Source of the DNA: UBA1926 sp036732005
GTDB lineage: Bacteria > Planctomycetota > Phycisphaerae > Phycisphaerales > UBA1924
NCBI GenBank assembly: GCA_036732005.1
Contig: DAINDF010000008.1
Span: forward strand, 62,001-126,000
DNA: 64,000 bases
Reading direction: 5' to 3'
Shown here: positions 26,379 through 34,549 of the stretch, in pieces
Position numbering within the stretch: position 1 is the first letter of the stretch
How the letters are laid out: each line of letters opens with the position of its first letter
Made by a program: the position numbers and the translations under genes
Notes under the pieces: model-generated
Databases searched by the model: none
What the model saw: the letters and a program-made list of their open reading frames with translations, nothing else
What the model was told of the DNA's origin: nothing

Positions 26379-26777
26379 ATGACCGAAGAAGACCGGGGTG
26401 GCAGGCTCGACGGCGTGCGTGTGCTCATCGTCGACGACGACCGGGACATCCTGGAGTCGTTCGAGTACGCCCTCGAGGCCGAGGGCGCCGAGACATTCAC
26501 CGCCTCCGACGGCAACACCGCCATCCTCCGCTGCGAGGAGCACAGGCCCGATGTCGTCGTGCTCGACATGATGCTCCCGGGCCGCTCGGGCTTCCTCGCC
26601 CTGGAGAAGATCAAGGGGCACGCCGACAGCCCCAGCGTCATCATGGTCACCGCCAACGAAGGCCGACGCCACCAGGCCTACGCCGAGAGCCTCGGCGTCG
26701 ACGCCTATCTCCTCAAGCCCGTCCCCCTGGGCCGGCTCGTCGAGACCGTCGCACGCCTCGCCGACGAGCAGGACTGA
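26379..26777 (+). CDS. Single-domain response regulator
   Basis: A 132-residue CheY-like receiver with no output domain. The acidic pocket is VLIVDDDRD, the phosphorylated aspartate is in VVVLDMMLPGRSG, the threonine is in IMVTANEG and the lysine is in YLLKPVPLG. GGAGG stands seven bases before ATG 26379. No histidine kinase is in the window. A conserved 108-residue protein starts three bases after its stop, so the two are probably co-translated. Confidence 0.92.
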   Translation: MTEEDRGGRLDGVRVLIVDDDRDILESFEYALEAEGAETFTASDGNTAILRCEEHRPDVVVLDMMLPGRSGFLALEKIKGHADSPSVIMVTANEGRRHQAYAESLGVDAYLLKPVPLGRLVETVARLADEQD

Positions 26778-26780
26778 CGC

Positions 26781-27107
26781 GTGGCCAAGCGGCGGCATCT
26801 GGTCCTGATCAGGCTCGAGGACCCGGACGATCGGCTCAGCCCCATCGTCCCCCTCGGCACCGAACGCGAGTTCCGCGAGGCCGTCGCCCCGTTCAACACC
26901 GCCACCGACGGCGGGCCCGGCGGTATGGGCTCGATCACCTTTTATGGGCCCGGGCTCGTCATCGAGATCGTCCCGCAGGACGGCGTCGTCCGCCAGGCGC
27001 TCGTCTCCTGCCAGACCGAGGACTTCGCTTGGCCCGTCCTCTACCGCATCTGCCGCGCCAACCGATGGAAACTCCAGGACATGGAGTCGGGCCAGATGTT
27101 CGGCTGA
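26781..27107 (+). CDS. Conserved hypothetical protein after response regulator
   Basis: A 108-residue soluble protein beginning at GTG 26781, three bases after the response-regulator stop. I do not recognise a family. Notable parts are LVLIRLEDPDDRLSPIVPLG, a Gly-rich turn and YGPGLVIEIVPQDG near the middle, with CRANRWKLQDMESGQMFG at the end. No signal peptide, membrane helix or metal motif is seen. The tight spacing suggests it works with the receiver protein. Confidence 0.75.
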   Translation: MAKRRHLVLIRLEDPDDRLSPIVPLGTEREFREAVAPFNTATDGGPGGMGSITFYGPGLVIEIVPQDGVVRQALVSCQTEDFAWPVLYRICRANRWKLQDMESGQMFG

Positions 27108-27111
27108 TCAA

Positions 27112-27117
27112 TACGAT
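27112..27117 (+). promoter_or_regulatory. -10 box of the ThiF-like gene (leaderless start)
   Basis: TACGAT, six bases before ATG 27124 and just after the previous stop codon. Confidence 0.45.
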
Positions 27118-27123
27118 CCACCG

Positions 27124-28182
27124 ATGACCGACCGGTACCACCGCCAGAAACTCCTCGAGGGATTCGGGGAGCGGGGGCAGGAGAGGCTCGCCTCCGCCCA
27201 CGCCCTCGTCGTCGGGTGCGGGGCCCTCGGGTGCGCGTCGGCCGACCTGCTCGCCCGAGCCGGCGTCGGGCGGCTCACCCTCGTCGACCGCGACCTCGTC
27301 GACCTCACCAACCTCCAGCGACAGGTGCTCTTCGACGAGGCCGACGCCGAGGACGCGACACCCAAGGCGATCGCCGCCGCGCGCCGGCTCGCCCGCGTCA
27401 ACAGCGGCGTGCGCACGAACCCCGTCGTCGCTGACTTCTCCAGCGTCAACGCCGAGTCGATCGCCCTCCGCGGCCCGCACGGAACGCCGGATGTCATCCT
27501 CGATGGAACTGACAACTTCGAGACCCGCTTCCTGCTCAACGATCTGGCCGTGAAGCACCGGATCCCCTTCATCTACGGGGGGGCCGTCGCGACCACCGGC
27601 ATGACGCTGACCTTCCTCCCGGGCACAACCCGGTGCCTGAGGTGCCATTTCCAGGGTCCTCCCCCGCCCGGGTCCCAGCCCACCTGCGACACCGCGGGTG
27701 TGCTCGGGCCGCTCGTCGCCCTCGTCGCCGCCGAGCAGGCCGTCGAGGCGTTCAAGGTCCTGCTGGGCCGGGCAGACCTCGTCCGCCGCGCCGTCCACGA
27801 GTTTGACCCCTGGCGGAACCGGCGTCGGGAAATCGACGCCGAGGGCCGGCCCGACCCGTCCTGCCCCTGCTGCGTCGCGGGTCGCTTCGAATTTCTCGAC
27901 GCCCCGCCCCCCGCCACCGCGTCGCTCTGCGGGCACGAGGCGGTGCAGGTCACGCCCGAGCGCCCCGGCGCGATCGACCTCGCCGCGCTCGCGCAGCGCC
28001 TGGCCGGGCACGGACCGTTCGAGGCGACGCGTTTCATGGTCCGCGGGTCGTTCACCGCGGAACGGACCGACACCGGGCGGCCCGTCGCCCTCACGGTCTT
28101 CGCCGACGGCCGGACGATCGTGCACGGCGTGACCGACCCCGTGCGCGCGCGGTCGCTCTACGCGAAATACATCGGGGCCTGA
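27124..28182 (+). CDS. ThiF/MoeB-type E1-like adenylyltransferase
   Basis: A 352-residue enzyme expected to adenylate the C-terminus of a ubiquitin-like sulfur carrier for thiamine or molybdopterin synthesis. The ATP site is ALVVGCGALGCASADLLARAG, the family RLTLVDRDLVDLTNLQRQ follows, and DVILDGTDNFETRFLLND is conserved. A zinc site is formed by CLRC and CPCC. Residues 255-352 are an additional domain I do not recognise. No ThiS or MoaD partner is adjacent, so the pathway is undecided. The start looks leaderless. Confidence 0.88.
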   Translation: MTDRYHRQKLLEGFGERGQERLASAHALVVGCGALGCASADLLARAGVGRLTLVDRDLVDLTNLQRQVLFDEADAEDATPKAIAAARRLARVNSGVRTNPVVADFSSVNAESIALRGPHGTPDVILDGTDNFETRFLLNDLAVKHRIPFIYGGAVATTGMTLTFLPGTTRCLRCHFQGPPPPGSQPTCDTAGVLGPLVALVAAEQAVEAFKVLLGRADLVRRAVHEFDPWRNRRREIDAEGRPDPSCPCCVAGRFEFLDAPPPATASLCGHEAVQVTPERPGAIDLAALAQRLAGHGPFEATRFMVRGSFTAERTDTGRPVALTVFADGRTIVHGVTDPVRARSLYAKYIGA

Positions 28183-28247
28183 TTCGGTTCGCCCCGCGTC
28201 CCGGTCCGCCCTCGTACGCTGCACCCACCATCCATCAGGAGCAGTCC

Positions 28248-28775
28248 ATGAACACCATCGCCACCACCATCATCCCGGGCGCCGAGCGCATGCTGGGCCT
28301 CGCCGAGGCCCTGCTCAAGGATGTCCCCCCGACAAGGTTCGCCCGCTTCGCCGCCCCGGGTGGCCGGGCGGTCCACGCAAACCACCCCGCGTTCGTCTAC
28401 GGGCACCTCGCCCTCTACCCGGCCCGCGTCCTCCAGGCCGCCGGGCTCGACCCCGCCCCGCTCGCGCCGCCCGCGTCGTACCCCGGGCTCTTCGGCGCGG
28501 GGGTCGAATGCCGCGACGACCCCGAGGGCACGATCTACCCCGCCATGCCCGAGATCACCGGGCATTTCTTCGAGGGCCACCGGGCGCTGCTCGGCATGGT
28601 GCGCGGCTTCAGCGATGAACAGATGACCGGCGGGCACAAGATCGAGGGCAAACTTGCGGAGATCTTCCCCACCCTCGGAAACCTCACCGCCTTCCTGCTC
28701 CTGGGCCACGCGATGATGCACCTGGGGCAGGTGAGCACCTGGCGCCGCGCGATCGGGCTCGGTTCGGCGATGTAA
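28248..28775 (+). CDS. DinB family protein
   Basis: A 175-residue four-helix protein of the DinB/YfiT-like metalloenzyme group. Likely metal-binding histidines are in HPAFVYGHLA near 46-55 and in HAMMHLGQVSTWRRA at the end. Relatives include thiol S-transferases and proteins with no known activity. A TACGCT -10 box at 28215-28220 and AGGAG before ATG give a normal leader. It stands alone between ThiF and a secreted protein. Confidence 0.85.
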   Translation: MNTIATTIIPGAERMLGLAEALLKDVPPTRFARFAAPGGRAVHANHPAFVYGHLALYPARVLQAAGLDPAPLAPPASYPGLFGAGVECRDDPEGTIYPAMPEITGHFFEGHRALLGMVRGFSDEQMTGGHKIEGKLAEIFPTLGNLTAFLLLGHAMMHLGQVSTWRRAIGLGSAM

Positions 28776-28793
28776 TCCCGAGCACCCCGGCGG

Positions 28794-28799
28794 TAGACT
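28794..28799 (+). promoter_or_regulatory. -10 box of the following secreted-protein gene (leaderless start)
   Basis: TAGACT, seven bases before ATG 28807. The intervening bases hold no Shine-Dalgarno site at useful spacing. Confidence 0.5.
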
Positions 28800-28806
28800 C
28801 GGCGGG

Positions 28807-29664
28807 ATGAGACCCCTCCCGCTGCTCCTCGCCGCCGTCGCGCTCATCGCCGTCGCGCTCATCGCCCCGACCGCACCCGCCCTGACCGACGCCCCGGACG
28901 CCGACGCCTCACCGCTCGCGGGCCCCCGCGTCCCGGCGCACCAGACGCGCACGCTCGTCAGCCGCAACATGACCGGCGAGTTTGTCCGCGTGGAGGGCCG
29001 CCCCGAGGCGGCCGCCCTCCGCCTGCTCGACCTGGACCCCGCGACCGCCGAGCGGGCCGAAGCGATCGTGCGCCAGCGAACGGTCGACCTCTCGCTGATG
29101 CTGGTGGACCGGATCGACGAGGTGCGCGAGATGACCGATCTGAGCGAGGCGGGGGACCGGGAGGGCGCGCGGGCCGTCCTGCGCCAGATCTGGGAGCAGA
29201 CCGAGCCGGACTCGCCCCGCGCCCCGCTGCTGCGACCTCTGGGCGAAGTGCTCCCGCCCTCGAAGCTCGTCGAGCTTCAGGGCATGGTGGACGAGTACTG
29301 GGAGGCGTGGATCGACTGGGAACTGCGGGACAGCGACGAACGCCGCGCGAACGCACGCGTGCGGGCCCGCGTCGCCCAGCGGCTCGCGTTCGGGCTCTTC
29401 GAACGCGAGGTGCGGGAGGGCTACGACATCTCGCTCAAACGCTACCGGGATGCGTTGGACGGGATCTACACCGCCGTCGAGCCGACCGAGGAGCAGCGCC
29501 GGGCGATCCGCGGGATCGTGATCGACCACATCAAGGCGACCCGCTTGGAGGCGACGCCCGCGCAGCGGCGGGACACCATGACCCGCGTCTACCGCCTGCT
29601 CGACGAACCACGCCGCGAACGCCTGTTCGAGTACATGACCCGGGTGGTGATCCCCGACGCCTGA
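28807..29664 (+). CDS. Exported helical protein of unknown function
   Basis: A 285-residue protein. Residues 1-25 are a signal peptide. The rest is predicted helical and highly charged, with many Arg-Glu pairs (DPATAERAEAIVRQRT, TEEQRRAIRGIVIDH, PAQRRDTMTRVYRLL). The layout recalls periplasmic LTXXQ or Spy-like chaperones, but I cannot assign it to them. It ends 11 bp from the convergent GroES-like gene. Confidence 0.75.
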   Translation: MRPLPLLLAAVALIAVALIAPTAPALTDAPDADASPLAGPRVPAHQTRTLVSRNMTGEFVRVEGRPEAAALRLLDLDPATAERAEAIVRQRTVDLSLMLVDRIDEVREMTDLSEAGDREGARAVLRQIWEQTEPDSPRAPLLRPLGEVLPPSKLVELQGMVDEYWEAWIDWELRDSDERRANARVRARVAQRLAFGLFEREVREGYDISLKRYRDALDGIYTAVEPTEEQRRAIRGIVIDHIKATRLEATPAQRRDTMTRVYRLLDEPRRERLFEYMTRVVIPDA

Positions 29665-29675
29665 CGCCGATCGGG

Positions 29676-30014
29676 TCAGCCCTCCGGCGCCTCGCGCCGG
29701 AACACCGCGACCACATCCTCGATCGGGATGACGAACAGGCGGTTGTCCCCCTCGAAATCCACCGGGATTCCGTGCTTGGGGTTGAACAGCACCCGGTCGT
29801 ACCGCTTGATGGGATAATCCGAGTCGCTCGCCACCTGGGCGCTGATCGCGACCACGCGACCCGTCAGCGTCGGGATCTCGATCTTGTCCGGCAGGTGCAG
29901 CCCGCTCTTGGTCTGCTTCTTGTCCTCGTCCTTGCGGATGAGCACACGCTTGCCGATCGGCTCGACGATCTCGATCGCGGGGCTGGACCCGGCTGGCTTG
30001 CGGGAGGGTGTCAT
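29676..30014 (-). CDS. GroES-like co-chaperonin
   Basis: A 112-residue protein with a GroES fold. IGKRVLIRKDEDKKQTKSG is the usual N-terminal strand and start of the mobile loop. TLTGRVVAISAQV, YDRVLFNPKHGIPVDFEG and FVIPIEDVVAVF match the barrel. It is divergent from standard GroES and has about 15 extra N-terminal residues. No groEL is adjacent, so it may be a second copy. TAGAGT lies six bases before ATG, implying a leaderless mRNA. Confidence 0.85.
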   Translation of the reverse strand: MTPSRKPAGSSPAIEIVEPIGKRVLIRKDEDKKQTKSGLHLPDKIEIPTLTGRVVAISAQVASDSDYPIKRYDRVLFNPKHGIPVDFEGDNRLFVIPIEDVVAVFRREAPEG

Positions 30015-30020
30015 CGCCCA

Positions 30021-30026
30021 ACTCTA
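30021..30026 (-). promoter_or_regulatory. -10 box of the GroES-like gene (leaderless start)
   Basis: TAGAGT on the minus strand, six bases before ATG 30014. Confidence 0.55.
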
Positions 30027-30125
30027 TTCCGCGACCGCCCCGCGAACCGAGACGACCGCGACCGGCCCGGCTCGGGCGGCCCGCCGCCGGGCGGGTATGC
30101 TCCCTGTTGAACACGGAGCCACTCC

Positions 30126-30653
30126 ATGCACGAGTCCGAACTCGCACGATTCGTTCTCCAGGTCCCCGACTTCCCCAAGCCCGGCGTCGTCTTCCGCGAC
30201 ATGACGCCCCTGCTCGCCAGCCCCCCCGCCCTGGCGCTCGCGGTCGAACTGATGGCCAACCCCTATCGGGGCAAGGGCGTCGAACTCGTCATCGGCGCCG
30301 AGAGCCGGGGGTTCATCTTCGGCACCGCGATCGCCCAGGCGCTCTCTGCCGGGTTCGTGCCCGTCCGCAAGCCGGGCAAACTCCCCCGGGAGGTGCGCGG
30401 GATGGACTACGCCCTCGAGTACGGCGCCGACCGGCTCGAGATCCACGCCGACGCGGTCCGACCGGGGCAGCGGGTCCTGCTCGTCGACGATGTGCTCGCC
30501 ACCGGCGGGACCATGAACGCCAAGTGCCATCTCATGGCCGAGATGGGCGCCCAGGTCATGGGCATCACCGTGCTGATCGAGCTCCCCGCCCTGGCCGGGC
30601 GGGCCCGGCTCGGGGCCCACGGGGCCAATGTCCACGCGGTCATGAAGTTCTGA
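30126..30653 (+). CDS. apt: Adenine phosphoribosyltransferase
   Basis: A 175-residue purine-salvage enzyme that converts adenine and PRPP to AMP. VPDFPKPGVVFRDMTPLL opens the protein, as in other Apt enzymes. GAESRGFIFG and the hood-region RKPGKLPREV are conserved, and the PRPP loop is VLLVDDVLATGGT near 121-133. Length matches the family. A TATGCT -10 box at 30096-30101 gives a leader of about 18 bases. Confidence 0.95.
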   Translation: MHESELARFVLQVPDFPKPGVVFRDMTPLLASPPALALAVELMANPYRGKGVELVIGAESRGFIFGTAIAQALSAGFVPVRKPGKLPREVRGMDYALEYGADRLEIHADAVRPGQRVLLVDDVLATGGTMNAKCHLMAEMGAQVMGITVLIELPALAGRARLGAHGANVHAVMKF

Positions 30654-30699
30654 CGCCCCCGGGGCCCTAGAGTGGCCCGAACCTCAAGGAGCCCGCCCC

Positions 30700-31191
30700 A
30701 TGCGCGTGACCATGACCACCTCCAAGGGCGACATCGTCCTCGAACTCGATGCCCAGAAGGCCCCGATCTCGACCGAGAATTTCCTCGCCTACGCCGACAG
30801 CGGCGCTTACGACGGGACCATCTTCCACCGCGTCATCGACGGGTTCATGATCCAGGGCGGCGGATTCGAGCCCGACATGACCCAGCGCACCAGCGGCAAG
30901 CCCATCAAGAACGAGTGGAAGAACGGGCTGAGCAACACCCGCGGCTCCATCGCGATGGCCCGCCTGGGCAACCAGCCCGATTCGGCCACCACCCAGTTCT
31001 TCATCAATGTCGCCGACAACGCCTTCCTCGACCAGCCACGCGACGGCGCGGGCTACGCCGTCTTCGGCCGAGTCGTCGAGGGCATGGAGGTCATCGACGC
31101 GATCAAGGGCGTCAAGACCACCGACCGCCGGGGGCACGGCGATGTCCCGGTCGAGCCCGTCGTGATCGAGCGCGTCGCCCGCGCGGAATGA
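30700..31191 (+). CDS. Cyclophilin-type peptidyl-prolyl isomerase
   Basis: A 163-residue cytoplasmic cyclophilin that speeds proline isomerisation during folding. The active site is visible in FHRVIDGFMIQGGGF, AMARLGNQPDSATTQFFIN and FLDQPRDGAGYAVFGRV. There is no signal peptide, so it is the PpiB-like rather than periplasmic form. A TAGAGT -10 box at 30668-30673 and AAGGAG upstream define the start. Downstream lies a 728-bp gap. Confidence 0.94.
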   Translation: MRVTMTTSKGDIVLELDAQKAPISTENFLAYADSGAYDGTIFHRVIDGFMIQGGGFEPDMTQRTSGKPIKNEWKNGLSNTRGSIAMARLGNQPDSATTQFFINVADNAFLDQPRDGAGYAVFGRVVEGMEVIDAIKGVKTTDRRGHGDVPVEPVVIERVARAE

Positions 31192-31306
31192 GACAGAATG
31201 TGATCGACCGCTGTGCAAGCGCGGCCGGTGCCACCACCCGCCGCGCCAGCGGCGCGTGGTGCGGGTCTGATACGAGCCGTGTTTGATCCGTGCGCGTCCC
31301 GACGAG

Positions 31307-31361
31307 CCTGAAGCGCAAGCGAATGGCGGATTCTCGGGGGTTCCGTCGCTGACGCTTCAGG
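31307..31361. repeat. Imperfect palindrome, REP-like
   Basis: CCTGAAGCG at 31307-31315 pairs with CGCTTCAGG at 31353-31361. The arms extend inward (CAAGCGA against TCGCTGA) to about 20 bases around a CTCGGGG loop. It lies 115 bp after the cyclophilin gene. GAAGCGCAAGCGA-type palindromes are, as I recall, dispersed in planctomycete genomes. Confidence 0.5.
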
Positions 31362-31405
31362 CGCGCAGCGCTGCGACCCGGCACGCGGCGGACGCACGCT
31401 GCGCC

Positions 31406-31443
31406 CAAAAACGAACGCCCGCCGGAGTGGGGCCCGGCGGGCG
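31406..31443 (-). terminator. Intrinsic terminator on the mraZ strand
   Basis: On the minus strand CGCCCGCCGG and CCGGCGGGCG form a perfect ten-pair stem with an eight-base loop, then TTCGTTTTTG. It lies 477 bp beyond the mraZ stop codon. Confidence 0.7.
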
Positions 31444-31919
31444 CGGGGAGGTTGGCAGCGGGACGATTGGGGAGGTCGTGGTGGGAGTGCCCCTCTGCCG
31501 GGTCACGGAAAATCGTGCGCACGGGCGGGCCCCGTGCCTCTGAAGGCGCCCGGCCGGCGTCAGCGAGCCGGGCACACCTGTTTCACCGCGAATCCGTCTG
31601 TGGCGAGGCGTCCCTGCCCCGCCCACCGTCCCTGGTCTTGGCGAGAGCCGGGCCGTGCTCCTCGGCACCCCCGACCCCCCGGAACCCGACGCGTCCATCC
31701 GTAACGCGCCGTCGCGGCATCACGCCATCAAGGCCCCCGCCCGGGCGCGTGAACTCCCGGAAGGGGTTGTGCCGACTCTCTCTGCTCCGGCACGATCGAA
31801 CCTCGCATCCACCCGCGGGCGGCCCACGCCGCGCCGCATCGCCTCGGCCTCGTGGCGCCCGGGCAGGGCCCGAGCACCACCAAGGCGCTGTGTTCCGTTC
31901 CCGTCGCGGCCCCGCGCGG
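31444..31919. other. Gap between terminator and mraZ, no convincing gene
   Basis: Open frames here lack family features and consistent third-position bias. I looked for rsmH, RNase P RNA, tmRNA and tRNA marks on both strands and found none. On the minus strand GTGCCG and CGGCAC form a hairpin near 31766-31790. Because a terminator follows, the stretch may be a long mraZ 3' untranslated region or an unrecognised RNA. Confidence 0.4.
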
Positions 31920-32372
31920 TCATCCGCCCGACCCCCGCCGCTCGCCCTTCTCGAACAGCGCCGCCATCTCGCGGAACCGCTCGACCAGGCTCTCCTGCCA
32001 GACGCCCCGGGCATGCACCTCGAGCCGGTTTCTTGCCCCGACGACCACCACCTCCGACGGCAGCCCGACCAGGTCCAGATGCCACTTCGGAAGCCGCACC
32101 CGCCCCGCCGCGTCCGTCTCCACCAGCTCGGCGAACCCGAACAGCGAGGTGTCGATCCTCGACGAGTGGCTCCCCGCCAGCAGAGAGTCCTCCAGCATCG
32201 CGGCCTGCGACTCGAACACCCGCTGCGGGTACAGCCGCAGGATCGAACCGTCCGGCCAGGGCACGCTGTACCACCCCGACTCGTTCTCCGGCAGCCTCGC
32301 CCTGAACTTCGAGGGCACGGCGAGCCGTTGCTTCGCGTCGATCGTGATCTCGGCCTGTCCGGTGAAGAGCAC
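31920..32372 (-). CDS. mraZ: Transcriptional regulator MraZ
   Basis: A 150-residue DNA-binding protein with two AbrB-like MraZ repeats. The first is MLFTGQAEITIDAKQRLAVP; the second contains FGFAELVETDAAGRVRLP, each ending in a small hydrophobic strand. The start is GTG at 32372 with AGGA about ten bases upstream. MraZ normally heads the division and cell-wall cluster and represses it. Here no rsmH, ftsL or mur gene follows, so it is an orphan. It has its own promoter with possible MraZ boxes. Confidence 0.92.
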   Translation of the reverse strand: MLFTGQAEITIDAKQRLAVPSKFRARLPENESGWYSVPWPDGSILRLYPQRVFESQAAMLEDSLLAGSHSSRIDTSLFGFAELVETDAAGRVRLPKWHLDLVGLPSEVVVVGARNRLEVHARGVWQESLVERFREMAALFEKGERRGSGG

Positions 32373-32485
32373 GGGGGTGTTCCTGCGCGGTCATGGGCTG
32401 CCCTGCCTCGGCCTCGCTGAGCGACTCGGTCCCCACCTCGGCGTCGGGCTCGCCTCCTGCCCCCCACGCCTCGGACGCGAGTGGG

Positions 32486-32514
32486 ATTATGCCCTACTCG
32501 GCCCCACTCTGCAA
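32486..32514 (-). promoter_or_regulatory. mraZ promoter with candidate MraZ boxes in the spacer
   Basis: On the minus strand TTGCAG and CATAAT are separated by exactly 17 bases, the best sigma-70-type promoter in the window. The spacer contains GTGGGG and GTAGGG ten bases apart, resembling the GTGGG direct repeats that MraZ binds in other bacteria. Autorepression is likely but not shown. The leader to the GTG start is about 105 bases. Confidence 0.65.
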
Positions 32515-32766
32515 CACCTTCTCGACCAATCTCCGGGATTTCTTGCGTTTTCGGGCCGTGTTTGACAGTCTTCGCGCACCACGCAACGAACCCTCATCCG
32601 ATCGGGGGATGCGCCCTCCCCGCCGTTCGCCCCCCGCCGGGCCCCGGGCCGACTGCCTTCGTGTTTGGAATAATTTCGGCATTCCGACACGCCGATAAGG
32701 CCCGCGGGTAGACTGCCGTCGGCCCCGTGCCGTGGCAGATCGACTCGACCAAACCCGGGAGCCTCG
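32515..32766. other. Divergent intergenic region between mraZ and flavin reductase
   Basis: No gene is seen. It is less GC-rich than its surroundings around 32655-32690, where GGAAT and ATTCC flank a nine-base loop. A TAGACT -10 box for the flavin-reductase gene lies at 32709-32714, 52 bases before its ATG. Confidence 0.5.
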
Positions 32767-33267
32767 ATGCCTCAGGAAGGCGAACCGCACCACGACCACG
32801 CCCCGACCGGCGACCCGGCCGCGGCGGTGCGTGGGCCCGTCCGCGAGGCGCTGGGGTTCCTCCCGGGAGGCGTCTGCCTGCTCACCGCGCGCTTCGAGGA
32901 TGAGCGGTCCGGGCTCCGCGTGCTCAACGCCATGCAGTGCGCCGCCGAGCCCATCCTCATCGCCGTCGCCGCGCGGAAGGGGCACTCGATCGAGCCGCTG
33001 ATCCGAGACAGCCACCACTTCGCGCTCTGCGTCATCCGGCCTGATGACAAGCTGCTGCTCCACAAATTCCCGCTCGGCGGCGAGCCCTCGGACGGGAGCG
33101 ACCCCTTCGACGCGATCCCCGTCGGCTCGATGGTCTCGCGATCGCCCGTCCCGAAGCGGTGCGTCGCGGCCTTCGACTGCGAGGTCGTGCGCCACTTCGA
33201 TCTCGACGCCGACCACGAGATCTATGTCGGGCAGGTCCTCGCCGCCCGCATGAGCGAGCCGGGCTGA
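32767..33267 (+). CDS. Flavin reductase-like FMN-binding split-barrel protein
   Basis: A 166-residue protein of the flavin reductase domain family. After a 25-residue His/Pro-rich lead, residues 30-160 form the split barrel: GGVCLLTARFED, VLNAMQCAAEPILIAVAARKGH and SHHFALCVIRPDD match the FMN-binding region. The partner oxygenase, if any, is not nearby. GGAG lies seven bases before ATG. It converges with the glycosyltransferase gene, 7 bp apart. Confidence 0.85.
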   Translation: MPQEGEPHHDHAPTGDPAAAVRGPVREALGFLPGGVCLLTARFEDERSGLRVLNAMQCAAEPILIAVAARKGHSIEPLIRDSHHFALCVIRPDDKLLLHKFPLGGEPSDGSDPFDAIPVGSMVSRSPVPKRCVAAFDCEVVRHFDLDADHEIYVGQVLAARMSEPG

Positions 33268-33274
33268 GGCGGCC

Positions 33275-34543
33275 TCACCGCAGCAGCGTCTCCATCGCCT
33301 CGAGCATCGCCGCGTCGAAGCGGGCCTCGCTGAACCGCTCGGCGTGGGCCCGGCACTGGGCGTCAACGCCTTGCGGCAGCTGATCGACCGCCTTGCGGAT
33401 GTCCGCCGGGGTCGGCTCGCTGAAAAAGCAGCCCGTCCGCCCCTCGAGCACCGAGTCGAGCGCGCCGCCGGCACGCCGGGCCACCACGGGGCACCCGCAC
33501 GCCTGGGCCTCCACCGCGACGATCCCGAAGTCCTCGATCTGCGGGAAGATCAGGCATTTCGCGCGGCGGTAGAGGCCGATGAGCGTCGCGTCCTCGACCC
33601 GGCCCAGGAACTCGACGAGCGAATCGCGTCGCTTGCCGAGCCCGGCCCGGGCCAGGCGCCGCGCCGTCTGCTTCGCGAACGCGCGGAGCGCCCCCAACTC
33701 GCTCCCGGTGCCCGCGATGAGCAGGCGACGCCCCGCCGTCATCGCCGCCTCGATCGCCAGGTCGGTGCGCTTGTAGGGCTCGAGCGCCCCGGCGACGAGC
33801 CAGAAGTCCTCCCGCTTGACCGAGGGATCGGGGGTGAACAGGTTTGTGCGCACGGGCGGGTGGATCACCCGCGCGTCCCGCGCGAAGCAACGCTCGATCT
33901 CCCGGGCCGTGTGCCGGCTGTTGGCGATGAACGAATCCACATGCGCGACCGTCTTGCGGTCCCATTGCCGCAGCCGCTCGCCGAAGAGATCGAACCCGAC
34001 CTTCCGCATGCGCGCGCCGAGGCCCCCGCGGGTGTACTCGTCCTGCACGGACCAGAGGTAACGGGCCGGGGCGTGGCAGTAGCACAGATGCCGCGCACCC
34101 TGCGGCGCCCGCATCCCCTTGATCATGCCCGAGCTCGTCGACACGAGCAGGTCGATCGGCGCCCCGGCCGTGTGCGCGGCGAGCCGCTCGGTGAGCCCGT
34201 TCACCGCGAGCGGGTACAGCGGGAGCAGCCACCGGCGCAGCGAGCCGGGCAGCGCGTTGAGCCCGCTCGTGTAGATGTCCATCCCCTCGAGCGCCCCGCC
34301 CGGATGGACGCCCTTCCTGAACAGCGTGTAGACCCCCGCGTGGGTGTAGTGCTCGCGGACGAGGCGGGCGATGCGGTCCAGCACGGCCTCGCCGCCCCGC
34401 CGGGCGACGAGCCAGTCGTGGGCGAGCGCCACGCGGGGCTTGGGGCCCGGCGCCGCGACTCGGGAAGCCCGCTTCGGGCTGAGCGTCGGCTGCTCGGCCT
34501 CGTCGTGGGGCGGGGGGGTTGTCGCCTGGGCGTGGTCTACCAT
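33275..34543 (-). CDS. GT4-type glycosyltransferase
   Basis: A 422-residue GT-B glycosyltransferase for surface polysaccharide. RVALAHDWLVARRGGEAVLDR begins the acceptor domain after a 45-residue lead. CYCHAPARYLWSV and the donor-domain start LVAGALEPYKRTDLAIEAA follow. The EX7E motif is FGIVAVEAQACGCPV, preceded by FPQIED. The sugar and acceptor are unknown. ATG 34543 is the best start I see, but it has no Shine-Dalgarno site, and only six bases separate it from the start of the divergent amidohydrolase gene. Confidence 0.88.
   Translation of the reverse strand: MVDHAQATTPPPHDEAEQPTLSPKRASRVAAPGPKPRVALAHDWLVARRGGEAVLDRIARLVREHYTHAGVYTLFRKGVHPGGALEGMDIYTSGLNALPGSLRRWLLPLYPLAVNGLTERLAAHTAGAPIDLLVSTSSGMIKGMRAPQGARHLCYCHAPARYLWSVQDEYTRGGLGARMRKVGFDLFGERLRQWDRKTVAHVDSFIANSRHTAREIERCFARDARVIHPPVRTNLFTPDPSVKREDFWLVAGALEPYKRTDLAIEAAMTAGRRLLIAGTGSELGALRAFAKQTARRLARAGLGKRRDSLVEFLGRVEDATLIGLYRRAKCLIFPQIEDFGIVAVEAQACGCPVVARRAGGALDSVLEGRTGCFFSEPTPADIRKAVDQLPQGVDAQCRAHAERFSEARFDAAMLEAMETLLR
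34538..34543 (+). promoter_or_regulatory. -10 box of the amidohydrolase gene, overlapping the opposing start codon
   Basis: TACCAT, six bases before ATG 34550. Its last three bases are the complement of the glycosyltransferase ATG. Confidence 0.4.
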
Positions 34544-34549
34544 CGCGGC

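Noticed and set aside
23489..26656. 1055-codon minus-strand open frame
   Set aside because: It overlaps three recognisable plus-strand genes and shows only the Gly/Asp/Val composition expected from their complement.
31192..31919. RNase P RNA, tmRNA or rsmH near mraZ
   Set aside because: I looked for GAGGAAAGTCC, the tmRNA tag and 3' TTCGANTCC stem, and RsmH motifs on both strands; none was present. A GGTTCGATC at about 31793-31801 has no pairing T-arm.
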